Assembly: GCA_964463965.1 (NCBI GenBank)
Contig: CAYXED010000001.1
Span: 186,001 to 250,000, forward strand
Reading direction: 5' to 3'
DNA: 64,000 nucleotides
Source of the DNA: UBA2166 sp964463965
Lineage (GTDB): Bacteria > Nitrospirota > Nitrospiria > Nitrospirales > UBA2166
Shown: positions 25,216 to 34,354 of the stretch, piece by piece
Numbering within the stretch: the first letter of the stretch is position 1
How the letters are laid out: each line of letters starts with the position of its first letter
The notes under the pieces: model-generated
Databases searched by the model: none
What the model was told of the DNA's origin: nothing
What the model saw: the letters and a program-made list of their open reading frames with translations, nothing else
Program-made: the position numbers and the translations under genes

Positions 25216-27242
25216 ATCATAGTTACAATCATAAGTGCAACTATGTTAACAACTTTTATCATTGGATTGATTGCAGGACCAGCTGTATCTTTATATGGGT
25301 CACCCACAGTATCTCCAGTCACCGCAGCTTGATGAGCAAGACTTTGCTTTCCCCCATGGTGCCCATCTTCAATATACTTTTTAGCATTGTCCCATGCTCC
25401 ACCACCACTCGTCATGGAAATAGCAACAAAAAGTCCAGTAACAATTGTACCTACAAGCATCGCTCCAAGAGCAACGGGACCAAGAATCACGCCAACTAAA
25501 ATTGGAGCAGCAACAGGAATAAGGCCAGGAAGCATCATCTTTTTAATTGCAGCCTTGGTGACAATATCGACACATTTTCCATATTCGGGTTTAGCACTCC
25601 CATCCATAATCCCTTTAATTTCATGGAACTGCCTACGCACTTCCTCTACAACTAACCCCCCAGCTTCACCAACAGCTTTCATACACAATGACCCAAAAAG
25701 AAAAGGGAGCATTCCTCCAATAAACAGGCCAACTATCACCCATGGGTCGGCAAGGTTAAACAAAACAGCCTCTTTCCCCTCTCTGTTGTTTACAGCCCTC
25801 GCATACTCAGAAAATAATACGATTGCTGCAAGTGCAGCCGATCCGATAGCATATCCCTTTGTCACTGCTTTCGTAGTATTTCCAACTGCATCGAGTGGAT
25901 CAGTTATATTTCTTACCTCTTCGGGAAGGCCTGCCATCTCGGCAATTCCACCTGCGTTATCGGTAATAGGACCAAATGCATCAATTGCAACCACAATACC
26001 AGCCATTGACAACATAGATACAGCGGCAACGCCAACACCATACAGCCCGGCTAGTTCAAAGCTACCCAAAATAGCCGCACCAATCACTACAACAGGGAGT
26101 GCCGTAGATTGAAGACTCACCGCTAACCCCGCAATGATATTTGTTGCATGTCCAGTAGTACTAGCTTGGGCAACTTCACGAACCGGCGCATACTCCGTGG
26201 AAGTGTAGTAGTCTGTAATCACAACCATGGCAAGAGTAACAACAAGCCCAATAATAGCTGCCCCAAAGTATGCAAGAGCAGAATATCCACCCACTCCATC
26301 CATCAACATATTTGTTATAGGATAAAATGCAATGCCCGACCCAACACCTGCAACTGCCAACCCTTTGTATAGAGCTGCCATGATGCCTCCGTTAGCTCCA
26401 ACACGCACAAACCAAATACCAACAACTGTGGCAACAATTGCGACAGCTCCGAGAAGCAAAGGATATAAAACTGGCTCTGCTTGTCCATTGAACATTGAAA
26501 ATGCTAAAACCATAGCGGCGACAGTCGTCACGACATAAGTTTCAAACAGATCAGCTGCCATTCCAGCACAATCACCAACATTATCTCCGACATTGTCAGC
26601 AATTACAGCAGGGTTTCTCGGATCATCTTCTGGAATTCCCGCTTCAACTTTTCCAACAAGATCTGCACCCACATCTGCAGCTTTAGTAAAAATACCTCCA
26701 CCAACCCTTGCAAATACGCTTATTAAGCTCCCTCCAAAACCTAAACTAATGAGGGCATGAACGGCACCTTCCATCCCAGCAATATTTTCTGCAACAGCAT
26801 AAAATCCTGCTACAGAGAGCAACCCAAGACCAATAAGCAATAGGCCAGTCACTGCTCCTCCGCGAAATGCAACTCGCAATGCCGGGTCCAAACCATCATG
26901 TGCATCTTGCGCAGTTCGTATATTTGCACGTACCGCCATATGCATTCCGACATAACCAGCAAGAGCTGAAGCAGCGGCGCCAATTAAAAACCCGATGGCC
27001 GTTAACATGTCTAAGGCTAACCATAAAACTACCGCAATAACACCAGCTACAGCCGCAACAGTCCGGTACTGTCGATTCAAATAAGCTCGCGCACCTTCCT
27101 GGATAGCCTGCGCAATACTTCTCATCTTTTCGTTGCCCTCATTACGTTTCAATACCCACATCGTCAGGTATAGAGCATAGGCAATCCCAATAACGCTGCA
27201 TATAATTGATACCAAAACAGCCATTCCAGTTACGTCCTTCAT
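25209..27242 (-). CDS. hppA: Membrane-bound proton-translocating pyrophosphatase
   Basis: Couples PPi hydrolysis to proton pumping across the inner membrane. The 677-residue protein has about 16 hydrophobic segments and the substrate-site acidic motifs FTKAADVGADLVGKVEAGIPEDDPRNPAVIADNVGDNVGDCAGMAADLFE and, near the end, GDTVGDPYKDTAGPAINP in split parts along the chain. The sequence GNTTKAVTKGYAIGSA carries Lys at the position that is Ala in potassium-dependent enzymes; this is the known marker of the K+-independent class. The ATG at 27242 follows AAGGAGG. It is monocistronic: own promoter candidate upstream and terminator downstream. Confidence 0.96.
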   Translation of the reverse strand: MKDVTGMAVLVSIICSVIGIAYALYLTMWVLKRNEGNEKMRSIAQAIQEGARAYLNRQYRTVAAVAGVIAVVLWLALDMLTAIGFLIGAAASALAGYVGMHMAVRANIRTAQDAHDGLDPALRVAFRGGAVTGLLLIGLGLLSVAGFYAVAENIAGMEGAVHALISLGFGGSLISVFARVGGGIFTKAADVGADLVGKVEAGIPEDDPRNPAVIADNVGDNVGDCAGMAADLFETYVVTTVAAMVLAFSMFNGQAEPVLYPLLLGAVAIVATVVGIWFVRVGANGGIMAALYKGLAVAGVGSGIAFYPITNMLMDGVGGYSALAYFGAAIIGLVVTLAMVVITDYYTSTEYAPVREVAQASTTGHATNIIAGLAVSLQSTALPVVVIGAAILGSFELAGLYGVGVAAVSMLSMAGIVVAIDAFGPITDNAGGIAEMAGLPEEVRNITDPLDAVGNTTKAVTKGYAIGSAALAAIVLFSEYARAVNNREGKEAVLFNLADPWVIVGLFIGGMLPFLFGSLCMKAVGEAGGLVVEEVRRQFHEIKGIMDGSAKPEYGKCVDIVTKAAIKKMMLPGLIPVAAPILVGVILGPVALGAMLVGTIVTGLFVAISMTSGGGAWDNAKKYIEDGHHGGKQSLAHQAAVTGDTVGDPYKDTAGPAINPMIKVVNIVALMIVTMIP

Positions 27243-27309
27243 TCTTCTAGTGCCTCCTTGAAATAAACAACATTACACAAAATATCCACAACATATGGAG
27301 AAGGCCTTC

Positions 27310-27337
27310 ATTCTAACACAATGTCAGGGGTGAGCAA
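27310..27337 (-). promoter_or_regulatory. Candidate promoter of hppA
   Basis: Minus-strand TTGCTC (27337-27332), 16-base spacer and TAGAAT (27315-27310) resemble a sigma-70 promoter and leave a leader of about 60 bases before the hppA ribosome site. The -10 matches the TAGAAT form seen at other promoters in this window. The evidence is sequence pattern only. Confidence 0.35.
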
Positions 27338-27476
27338 GGAGCTATAAATGTTCCCATATAGCGCATGCCATAAAAGCCCATTTATGCAGGAAAATCTTGA
27401 TTTTAGCCCCTTCAGGATGTTAAAAATTACACGCAACTGTCGACAGTGACCGTTAGAAACCTGAGAAGGAACAAAC

Positions 27477-28007
27477 GTGGCAATTCTCGAAATTAGACAT
27501 TACCCTGACCCCATTTTGACTCAAAAGGGACTCGAGGTCACAGACTTCGGCGCCGAATACCAACGCCTTATTGACGATATGGTTGAGACTATGTACGCAG
27601 CGCCAGGAATTGGATTAGCCGCCAACCAAATAGGCCATGCACTACAACTCTTTATCATCGATGGAGAAGTGAAGGATCCAGGACACCCCACTATTGTAAT
27701 GACAAATCCAACGGTCTTACATCAAGACGGAGAAATTTTCGAAGATGAAGGCTGCCTGAGCCTTCCCCAGTATGTTGAAAAAATTAAACGCGCTGAGAGA
27801 ATTACCATGGTAGGTTTAGATCGTCATGGCAATACCTTCACCCTTGAAGGAGAAGGGCTATTAGCTAGAGCGATGCAACACGAGTATGATCACATACAGG
27901 GGATTTTAATGCTTGACAGGCTCAGCCCATTGAAACGAAGTCTCTACACCAAACGCATTAAAAAACTCGCAAAGATCCGTGCGTATGAGCAAGCCACCGT
28001 GGGCTAA
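27477..28007 (+). CDS. def: Peptide deformylase
   Basis: Metalloenzyme that removes the N-formyl group from nascent proteins. The 176-residue protein has the three family motifs: GIGLAANQ, EGCLSLP and HEYDHIQG (HExxH metal site, with the Cys of EGCLS as third ligand). The start is GTG at 27477 with AAGGA upstream. It is followed after 5 bases by fmt, the paired enzyme that formylates initiator tRNA; def-fmt is a widespread operon pair. A weak TTGATT-17-TTAAAA element (27397-27425) may be its promoter. Confidence 0.97.
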   Translation: MAILEIRHYPDPILTQKGLEVTDFGAEYQRLIDDMVETMYAAPGIGLAANQIGHALQLFIIDGEVKDPGHPTIVMTNPTVLHQDGEIFEDEGCLSLPQYVEKIKRAERITMVGLDRHGNTFTLEGEGLLARAMQHEYDHIQGILMLDRLSPLKRSLYTKRIKKLAKIRAYEQATVG

Positions 28008-28012
28008 GTTCT

Positions 28013-28975
28013 ATGCGAGTTGTATTTTTTGGGACACCGCAATTTGCAGCGCCCACACTTACCACGCTTTTACGTTCTAAACACCAAGTTCTTGGAGTCA
28101 TCACACAACCAGACGAACCGAAGGGGCGCGGCCATCAAGTCAGTGCACCTCCAATAAAAAATTTAGCTTTACAGGAAAACATTGAAGTTTTACAGCCAGA
28201 AAAAATCAAAGACGAACAGTTTTTCTCTAGATTGAATCAATGGGAAGCTGATGCATATATTGTGATTGCTTTTGGGCGCATCCTTCCAAAAAAAATTTTG
28301 GGAATTCCAAAATTAGGATGCATAAATCTTCATGGATCACTACTGCCCAAATACCGTGGGGCAGCACCAATCCAATGGGCCATCTGCAATGGTGAAACAA
28401 AAACAGGGGTAACATCAATACTGATGGATGAGGGTATGGATACTGGACCAATTTTGTTAAAACAATCCGTTAACATTCATCCAAGGGAACATGCCAATTC
28501 ACTTGCTAGTCGCCTAGCAACCATTGGAGCAGAAATCATTCTTGAAACAATTGATCGCCTTGAAAGTAATACTCTCGTGCCTCAACCTCAAGATTCCGCT
28601 CATGCTTCTTTTGCACCTATCTTAAAAAAGACTGATGGTGCAATTCAATGGAATGCCAGTGCTTATCAGATTGAAAATCTAGTGAGAGGGATGGATCCTT
28701 GGCCTGGTGCGTATACCTACTATGGCGACCAACAATGGAAACTTTGGGAAGTTAAAGCTTTTGATTTTCCAAGTGACAACAATCCGGGTACTATTCTTGA
28801 AGCCACCCGAGACACAATTAATGTTGCCACGGGAAATGGTACTATTACAATTTATGAACTTCAGCCGGCATCACGTCGAAGAATGCCTGTACGAGCGTAC
28901 CTGTCTGGACATACAATCCCTCCAGGTACTGTATTAAAAAACACTCCGCTCCCTAGAGCGGCAAACAAACAATAA
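28013..28975 (+). CDS. fmt: Methionyl-tRNA formyltransferase
   Basis: Transfers a formyl group from 10-formyl-tetrahydrofolate to initiator Met-tRNA. The 320-residue protein begins VVFFGTPQFAAPTL, carries the hinge VITQPDEPKGRG, the folate/catalytic region INLHGSLLPKYRGAAPIQWAI (catalytic Asn-His) and MDEGMDTGPIL, and a C-terminal tRNA-binding OB-like domain with RGMDPWPGAYTY. Length is normal. Confidence 0.97.
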   Translation: MRVVFFGTPQFAAPTLTTLLRSKHQVLGVITQPDEPKGRGHQVSAPPIKNLALQENIEVLQPEKIKDEQFFSRLNQWEADAYIVIAFGRILPKKILGIPKLGCINLHGSLLPKYRGAAPIQWAICNGETKTGVTSILMDEGMDTGPILLKQSVNIHPREHANSLASRLATIGAEIILETIDRLESNTLVPQPQDSAHASFAPILKKTDGAIQWNASAYQIENLVRGMDPWPGAYTYYGDQQWKLWEVKAFDFPSDNNPGTILEATRDTINVATGNGTITIYELQPASRRRMPVRAYLSGHTIPPGTVLKNTPLPRAANKQ

Positions 28976-28989
28976 TAGGAGATGCTCCC

Positions 28990-29880
28990 ATGGGTCGCTT
29001 AAAAGGAATTTTCTTGCTACTTCTTGCAAATGTCTTAATTTTTGTCACCTTATCCATCACCTTTACCGTTTTAGTTGAAATCGTCCTCCCAATTTTTGGG
29101 ATAGACTTAAGAGGGTCTATTAACCAAACTATGCTCCTCTGGTCATTTGTTATAGGATTTGGCGGTGCATTTATTAGTCTGGCATTTTCAAAACAAATGG
29201 CACGAGCAATGTTGTCGTGTCAACGCATTGAACAGCCCACTTCCTCCAAAGAATCCCTAGTCCTAACCTCTGTGCAAGAAATTTCCCGTGGCATGAACAT
29301 CTCCATGCCTGAAGTTTGGATATATGATGCCCCCGACCCAAACGCGTTTGCTACAGGGCCTAGTAAAAATAATTCCATGGTTGCTGTATCAACAGGACTA
29401 TTGCAAAACCTGAGCGAGGAAGAAGTCAGATCTGTCTTAGCGCATGAAATGGGACATGTTCGAAATGGCGACATGCTAACGACAACCATTCTAGCAGGAT
29501 TAATGAACACTTTTGTCTATTTCTTAAGCCAATTTGTTGCACGTCACGTCGCAGATCGTAATCCAATGCTCTACTTTGCTACATATATTTTTCTACAAAT
29601 TGTCCTCTCATTTCTAGCAATGATTCCAATATGCTGGTTCTCACGAAAGCGAGAATTTGCTGCAGATGCTTTTGCTGCAAAAGTCTATGGGTCTTCATCA
29701 ATGATCTCAGCTTTACAAACAATTGGGACTTGGGTGCAGCAATCACAAATTGAATATGGTACAAAAGATGCGTTAGCAACAATGAAGATTTCTGGAAACA
29801 CAGGTGGATTTGCAAACTTGTTCTCAACTCACCCACGTATTGAGGAACGGATCGAGGCACTCCGGCGCTCTGGCTTTTGA
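28990..29880 (+). CDS. htpX: Membrane zinc metalloprotease HtpX
   Basis: M48 protease that degrades damaged inner-membrane proteins, overlapping with FtsH in function. The 296-residue protein has two N-terminal membrane segments (about 8-30 and 42-62), the zinc site LAHEMGHVRNGD (HExxH), two further hydrophobic segments and the third-ligand region RKREFAADAFAAK, ending with LFSTHPRIEERIEALR. A GGAG ribosome site precedes the ATG. Confidence 0.96.
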   Translation: MGRLKGIFLLLLANVLIFVTLSITFTVLVEIVLPIFGIDLRGSINQTMLLWSFVIGFGGAFISLAFSKQMARAMLSCQRIEQPTSSKESLVLTSVQEISRGMNISMPEVWIYDAPDPNAFATGPSKNNSMVAVSTGLLQNLSEEEVRSVLAHEMGHVRNGDMLTTTILAGLMNTFVYFLSQFVARHVADRNPMLYFATYIFLQIVLSFLAMIPICWFSRKREFAADAFAAKVYGSSSMISALQTIGTWVQQSQIEYGTKDALATMKISGNTGGFANLFSTHPRIEERIEALRRSGF

Positions 29881-29884
29881 ACAT

Positions 29885-30577
29885 ATGGAACACTCTCTAA
29901 AAATTGCACCATCAATTCTTGCTGCAGATTTTGGACGCCTCGCTGAAGAGGTTGCAGCAGTGGAAGCCGCTGGTGCGGACTGGATTCACATTGATGTAAT
30001 GGATGGGCATTTTGTGCCAAATATAACTGTTGGGCCAGCAGTTGTGGAAGCGATTCGCCGCATTACAAAGCTTCCGTTAGATGTCCACTTAATGATAAGC
30101 AATCCAGACAACTACCTTAAAGAGTTTTGCGGTGCTGGAGCGAATACTTTAACAGTCCATCGAGAAACATGCCCACATCTTCATCGCACAATACACGCGA
30201 TAAAAGACTTGGGAGTAAAAGCTGGAGTTTCTCTAAACCCCTCTACCGAGCTTGGAACAATTGAGGAGATTGTTTCAAGTATAGACTTGCTACTTATAAT
30301 GTCAGTTAACCCTGGATTTGGGGGACAATCATTTATTCCCTCGATCATGACCAAGATCCGTAAGGCAAGAGATTTAATTGATGAACACTCATCAACAGTA
30401 GAACTTGAAGTTGACGGAGGTATATCTCCTGATAACGCTACCGCTATAGTTCGGGCTGGGGCTAGAGTTCTTGTAGCCGGATCTTCAGTTTTCAATGCAC
30501 CCAAGTATGACGTGGCCATTAATAATATACGCCAGGCAGGAATAAAAAGTATGCCCACGGAAACACACCGGGTATGA
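29885..30577 (+). CDS. rpe: Ribulose-phosphate 3-epimerase
   Basis: TIM-barrel enzyme interconverting ribulose 5-phosphate and xylulose 5-phosphate in the pentose phosphate pathway. The 230-residue protein has KIAPSILAADFGRL, the metal-binding HIDVMDGHFVPNITVGP and DVHLMISNP segments, the MSVNPGFGGQSFIP loop and the phosphate-binding EVDGGISPDN and LVAGSSVF motifs. The ATG at 29885 is chosen as the family start, 4 bases after the htpX stop; a longer in-frame reading inside htpX is rejected. Its stop overlaps pheS by 4 bases. Confidence 0.97.
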   Translation: MEHSLKIAPSILAADFGRLAEEVAAVEAAGADWIHIDVMDGHFVPNITVGPAVVEAIRRITKLPLDVHLMISNPDNYLKEFCGAGANTLTVHRETCPHLHRTIHAIKDLGVKAGVSLNPSTELGTIEEIVSSIDLLLIMSVNPGFGGQSFIPSIMTKIRKARDLIDEHSSTVELEVDGGISPDNATAIVRAGARVLVAGSSVFNAPKYDVAINNIRQAGIKSMPTETHRV

Positions 30578-32151
30578 GCACAGAAAACCTTTCTACTCAG
30601 GAAAAGCAATCACTATCCAATCTACACCCTCTAGAAGTTTTAGTTCTTAAGGATCTACACAAAAATTCTCCCATAACGGAAGTCTCCCTCGTCGAACACA
30701 CTGGCCTTGAACCTGCACAGGTTAGTATGAGTATTGGCTGGCTTCAGGCTAAAAAGTACATTCAAACTTCATCTGAATCTATTTTAAAAACGGTATCACT
30801 AACACCAACCGGGATTGAATTTTCGAAGTCTGGTTCTCTTTTAGAGAAAGTCTTTAATAGCGCGATAAAATACAAACAGAATAATACTCCCCTGACGATG
30901 AAGACACTTCAGGCAAACCTTGAGTTACAAGCAAGCGACCTGAGCGGTCCAATTGGAGCCTTAAAGAAGGAAGGGTCAATACGTATTGGTCCAGGGGGGT
31001 CACTTGAACCAACATGTCAAGAAAGCACCCTTGTTACTGAACTCCAAACGCTTATTCAGGATATCGCTCATGGTGCATCCAATTACGCTGATCGGCCTGA
31101 AACCCAAAGAAAAACTATTGATATATTTTCACAGCGCCGAGGACGTTCACAAGAGCCATTCCGAATTGATGAGACTACCATCCGCTCCTTTTCTCTCACC
31201 ACAACTGGTGCTTCAATCGCCAACAATGTTTCGACCACAGGGGTGAAAGAAGGTTATGCGCAACTCACGCCAGAAATTCTCAAGGATGAGTCGTGGAAAA
31301 CTAAAACACCTCGACCATATAACATTGCACTTCGTCCTCCAAGAATTGCTGTTGGGAAAAAGCATCCCTATCGAGCATTCCTAGATAAAGTCAAAGTGAG
31401 ATTGGTGAGTATGGGTTTTGAGGAGATGCGTGGCCCAATTGTTGAAAGCGAATTTTGGAATATGGACACGCTTTATATGCCACAATTTCACTCAGCTCGG
31501 GATATCCATGATGTATATTTTGTAAAAGACCCCTTATATTCTGAATCAATTTCAGAACCATATATCAGTCAAATTGCCCAAACCCACAGAGATGGCTGGA
31601 CAACTGGATCACGTGGATGGGGCTACCCTTTTAATGAAAAACGTACTCGCCGCCTTGTACTTAGAAGCCAAGGAACTGCGGTATCATCACGCACACTCTC
31701 CGCAAAACCAAAAATTCCAGGAAAGTATTTTTCTATAGCACGATGCTTTCGATACGATCAGATAGATGCAACTCATGCGACAGACTTTTTTCAGACGGAA
31801 GGGATTGTATTAGGTACCACTATAACTTTTGAAACCCTTTTAGGATTACTAGAACTCTTTGCCAAAGAGATGGCTCAAGCAAAAAAAGTAAAATTTGTAC
31901 CAGCGTATTTCCCTTTTACCGAACCTTCAGTAGAACTTCATGTTGAACACCCGAAACTGGGTTGGATGGAACTCGGAGGTGCAGGCTTATTACGACCAGA
32001 GGTTACACATCCCCTAGGCGTAAAGGTTCCAGTTATTGCGTGGGGGCTGGGATTGGATCGTATGGCAATGGTTGCACTTGACATTCATGATATCCGAGAC
32101 CTTTTCACATCAAATCTCGACCTCATCCGTCAAAAACCACTACCATTTTAA
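30574..32151 (+). CDS. pheS: Phenylalanyl-tRNA synthetase alpha subunit, archaeal/eukaryotic type
   Basis: Charges tRNA-Phe together with PheT. The 525-residue protein is much longer than bacterial PheS (about 330-350). Its first roughly 240 residues form winged-helix-like DNA/RNA-binding repeats (LHPLEVLVLKDL, VSLVEHTGLEPAQVSMSIGWLQ) as in the archaeal/eukaryotic form. The catalytic core has GFEEMRGPIVESEFWNMD, RSQGTAVSSRTL, KYFSIARCFRYDQIDATH, PAYFPFTEPSVE and the motif 3 region GLGLDRMAM. It overlaps rpe by 4 bases and precedes pheT by 5. Confidence 0.95.
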   Translation: MSTENLSTQEKQSLSNLHPLEVLVLKDLHKNSPITEVSLVEHTGLEPAQVSMSIGWLQAKKYIQTSSESILKTVSLTPTGIEFSKSGSLLEKVFNSAIKYKQNNTPLTMKTLQANLELQASDLSGPIGALKKEGSIRIGPGGSLEPTCQESTLVTELQTLIQDIAHGASNYADRPETQRKTIDIFSQRRGRSQEPFRIDETTIRSFSLTTTGASIANNVSTTGVKEGYAQLTPEILKDESWKTKTPRPYNIALRPPRIAVGKKHPYRAFLDKVKVRLVSMGFEEMRGPIVESEFWNMDTLYMPQFHSARDIHDVYFVKDPLYSESISEPYISQIAQTHRDGWTTGSRGWGYPFNEKRTRRLVLRSQGTAVSSRTLSAKPKIPGKYFSIARCFRYDQIDATHATDFFQTEGIVLGTTITFETLLGLLELFAKEMAQAKKVKFVPAYFPFTEPSVELHVEHPKLGWMELGGAGLLRPEVTHPLGVKVPVIAWGLGLDRMAMVALDIHDIRDLFTSNLDLIRQKPLPF

Positions 32152-32156
32152 TATCT

Positions 32157-33863
32157 ATGCCTACCATTGATTTTCCAAAAAGAGACTTAGACATACTCAT
32201 TGGACAGCCTTTCACTCTTACGGAGCTGGACAAATGGTTATTGCTAGTCAAAGGAGAGATTAAAAGCTATGACGCTGATAAGGATGAGTTAAAAATTGAA
32301 CTTCAAGATACAAACCGCCCTGACCTCTGGTGTGCCGAAGGGATTGCACGGCAAATCCGAATAAAAATCAATGAAGGCCCTCACCACTATTCATTCTTCA
32401 ATCCTACAAAAAAAAATATTGATAAAATTATGGTCGCGCAAGGCCTAGATACAATTAGGCCATATATTGCAGGGTTTAAAGCAACGGGATACACACTTTC
32501 AGAACAAGGATTGGCACAACTGATACAAACGCAAGAGAAACTCGCTGACATATTTGGGCGAAAACGAAAAAGCGTATCAATTGGAGTCTATCGGCTTAAT
32601 CCTATTCAGTTTCCTATCACCTACACCCTGACAAATCCCGATACTACACGTTTTACTCCATTGGGATTTGAAGAACCTATGACACTAACAGAAATTATTA
32701 AAAATCATCCAAAAGGCATTGAATATGGAACCTCACTGATTGCCTCTAATGGTAAACACCACTTTCCAGTGCTAATGGATTCAAAAGGCACAATACTATC
32801 TTTCCCTCCTATAATTAATAGTAGTGAAGTTGGGGAAGTACGCGTAGGAGATCAAAACTTATTTATTGAGGTTACTGGGACAGATCTCCGCATGGTACTA
32901 CAGGCAATTAATATTTTTGCGGTAAACTTTGCTGATCGTGGGGCAAAAATTGATCCCATTAAAGTTATTTACACAGGTCCAACAGAATTAGGACAGGAAT
33001 TCCAAGTACCTTATAACTGTTCACCAGAACTAGAAGTTTCCCAAGAAAACGTTAGCACTGTCCTTGGAAAATCATTAACCCTAAAAGCTGCAAAACAGGC
33101 CCTAGTGGAATATGGCTATCAGGTCAAAACACGGGGAAAAGTTCTTTCTGTAAAGCAGCCATCCTATCGTGATGATCTTATGCATCCTGTAGATGCTATC
33201 GAAGATGTCGCAATTAGCAATGGCTATAATACCTTTCCGGCCACTCTTCCTTCGGAGTTTACCGTAGGAGGAATCTCAGAATCTGAAAAAATATCAGATA
33301 AAGTTAGAGAACTTATGCTGGGTTTTGGGTTTCAGGAGACTCTTTCAAACATCTTAAGCTCAAAAGATGATCTAATTATGAAAATGAACCTTAAAAATGA
33401 ACATATTATTGAAGTTGATAATGTCATGTCACTTACATACAGCTGTGTTCGGCAATCTATTATCCCTTCTTTACTACGGGTTGAGGCTGCATCGTCACAT
33501 AGTTTTTACCCACATAGAATCTTTGAAGCAGGAGAAATTGTTCAACCCAATCAAAAAGCAGAAACTCGGGCAGATACACTGAACGGAGTTTGTGCTCTCC
33601 TAGCACATCCTAACGCAAACTTTTCAGAAATGCATTCCTATGTTGATCAACTTTTCTACACTCTTGGCTTAATATATAAAATTGAACCAACTTCACATGA
33701 ATCATTTATAGAAGGACGTGTCGGGAACCTAGTCATTGGAGAAAAAACATGTGGCCTTCTTGGCGAACTCCACCCTCAAGTGCTTTCCAATTGGCAAATT
33801 ACAATGCCATGCACGGTTTTTGAATTAATTCTTGATGTCCTTCCCAAAAGCCATACCTCTTGA
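32157..33863 (+). CDS. pheT: Phenylalanyl-tRNA synthetase beta subunit, archaeal/eukaryotic type
   Basis: The 568-residue protein matches archaeal-type PheT: FPKRDLDILIG at the start, DTNRPDLWCAEGIARQIR, the editing B3/B4 domain in the first half, and the catalytic-like core with SYRDDLMHPVDAIEDVAISNGYN. Bacterial PheT is about 800 residues with an N-terminal tRNA-binding OB domain and a C-terminal anticodon-binding domain; both are absent here. The pair pheS-pheT as a unit therefore belongs to the archaeal genre, known in spirochaetes and some other bacteria and explained by horizontal transfer. Confidence 0.94.
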   Translation: MPTIDFPKRDLDILIGQPFTLTELDKWLLLVKGEIKSYDADKDELKIELQDTNRPDLWCAEGIARQIRIKINEGPHHYSFFNPTKKNIDKIMVAQGLDTIRPYIAGFKATGYTLSEQGLAQLIQTQEKLADIFGRKRKSVSIGVYRLNPIQFPITYTLTNPDTTRFTPLGFEEPMTLTEIIKNHPKGIEYGTSLIASNGKHHFPVLMDSKGTILSFPPIINSSEVGEVRVGDQNLFIEVTGTDLRMVLQAINIFAVNFADRGAKIDPIKVIYTGPTELGQEFQVPYNCSPELEVSQENVSTVLGKSLTLKAAKQALVEYGYQVKTRGKVLSVKQPSYRDDLMHPVDAIEDVAISNGYNTFPATLPSEFTVGGISESEKISDKVRELMLGFGFQETLSNILSSKDDLIMKMNLKNEHIIEVDNVMSLTYSCVRQSIIPSLLRVEAASSHSFYPHRIFEAGEIVQPNQKAETRADTLNGVCALLAHPNANFSEMHSYVDQLFYTLGLIYKIEPTSHESFIEGRVGNLVIGEKTCGLLGELHPQVLSNWQITMPCTVFELILDVLPKSHTS

Positions 33864-34012
33864 CTTCAAACATTTTCGATATAAAGTCCACTTTCAATGG
33901 TCCAAAGATCTCAAGGACTTAGGTTACTCCAAGTTTCTCAAAAAAAATTACATACAAGTACATAACAAGAGTAAAAGCTTCAAACATCTTTACCTTAGAA
34001 AGGGGCCACCAC

Positions 34013-34330
34013 ATTCTACATCTCGTCCTTCATTTTATTACTCCTGCAATTGTCGCAAAAATTGCGTTTCCAAAAAACTACTTTTTTAGCTATTTAGTTA
34101 TGGTTTCAACCATGCTTGTCGACCTAGACCACCTTATCGCCATTCCAATTTATGACCCTGAAAGATGCAGCATTGGGTTTCACCCACTCCATGAACCAAT
34201 GATAATTGTGAGCTATCTAGTTCTCAGTTTTATTCCAAAAACTCGTTTACTCGGGGTAGGGCTAGTTATTCACATGAGCCTTGATTCTATCGACTGCTTT
34301 ATAACAAATGGCATATGGTATACGCCTTAA
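34013..34330 (+). CDS. DUF6122-like small membrane protein, probable ATT start
   Basis: A reading frame with clear family-like content: HLVLHFITPAIVAKIAF, MLVDLDHLIAIPIYDPERCS, GFHPLHEP, a hydrophobic helix, GVGLVIHMSLDSIDC. This resembles the DUF6122 integral membrane family (TMLxDLDHLL, RCSIGFHPLH, HMxxDxxDC). No ATG, GTG or TTG exists in frame upstream of the ATG at 34100, which would cut off the conserved first helix. An AAAGGGG site at 33999-34005 lies 7 bases before an in-frame ATT at 34013, giving a 105-residue protein of normal shape. Either an ATT start or a decayed start is implied. The 150 bases between pheT and this site hold nothing I recognise. Confidence 0.6.
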   Translation: MLHLVLHFITPAIVAKIAFPKNYFFSYLVMVSTMLVDLDHLIAIPIYDPERCSIGFHPLHEPMIIVSYLVLSFIPKTRLLGVGLVIHMSLDSIDCFITNGIWYTP

Positions 34331-34354
34331 AATACTATAGGCGTTTACGCACAC

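Noticed and set aside
25387..26112. A 241-codon open frame on the plus strand opposite hppA
   Set aside because: It is the antisense of a strongly conserved membrane pyrophosphatase; its Pro/Thr/Ala-rich composition is what the reverse of helix codons gives, and no ribosome site or family supports it.
27436..27447. Perfect 12-bp palindrome ACTGTCGACAGT upstream of def, as a possible LexA site
   Set aside because: The CTGT and ACAG halves are only 2 bases apart rather than 8, def is not an SOS gene, and a short palindrome can arise by chance.
33832..34089. An 85-codon plus-strand frame overlapping the pheT end and the DUF6122-like gene
   Set aside because: It has no family resemblance and overlaps conserved residues in another frame on both sides, so it is taken as a chance frame.
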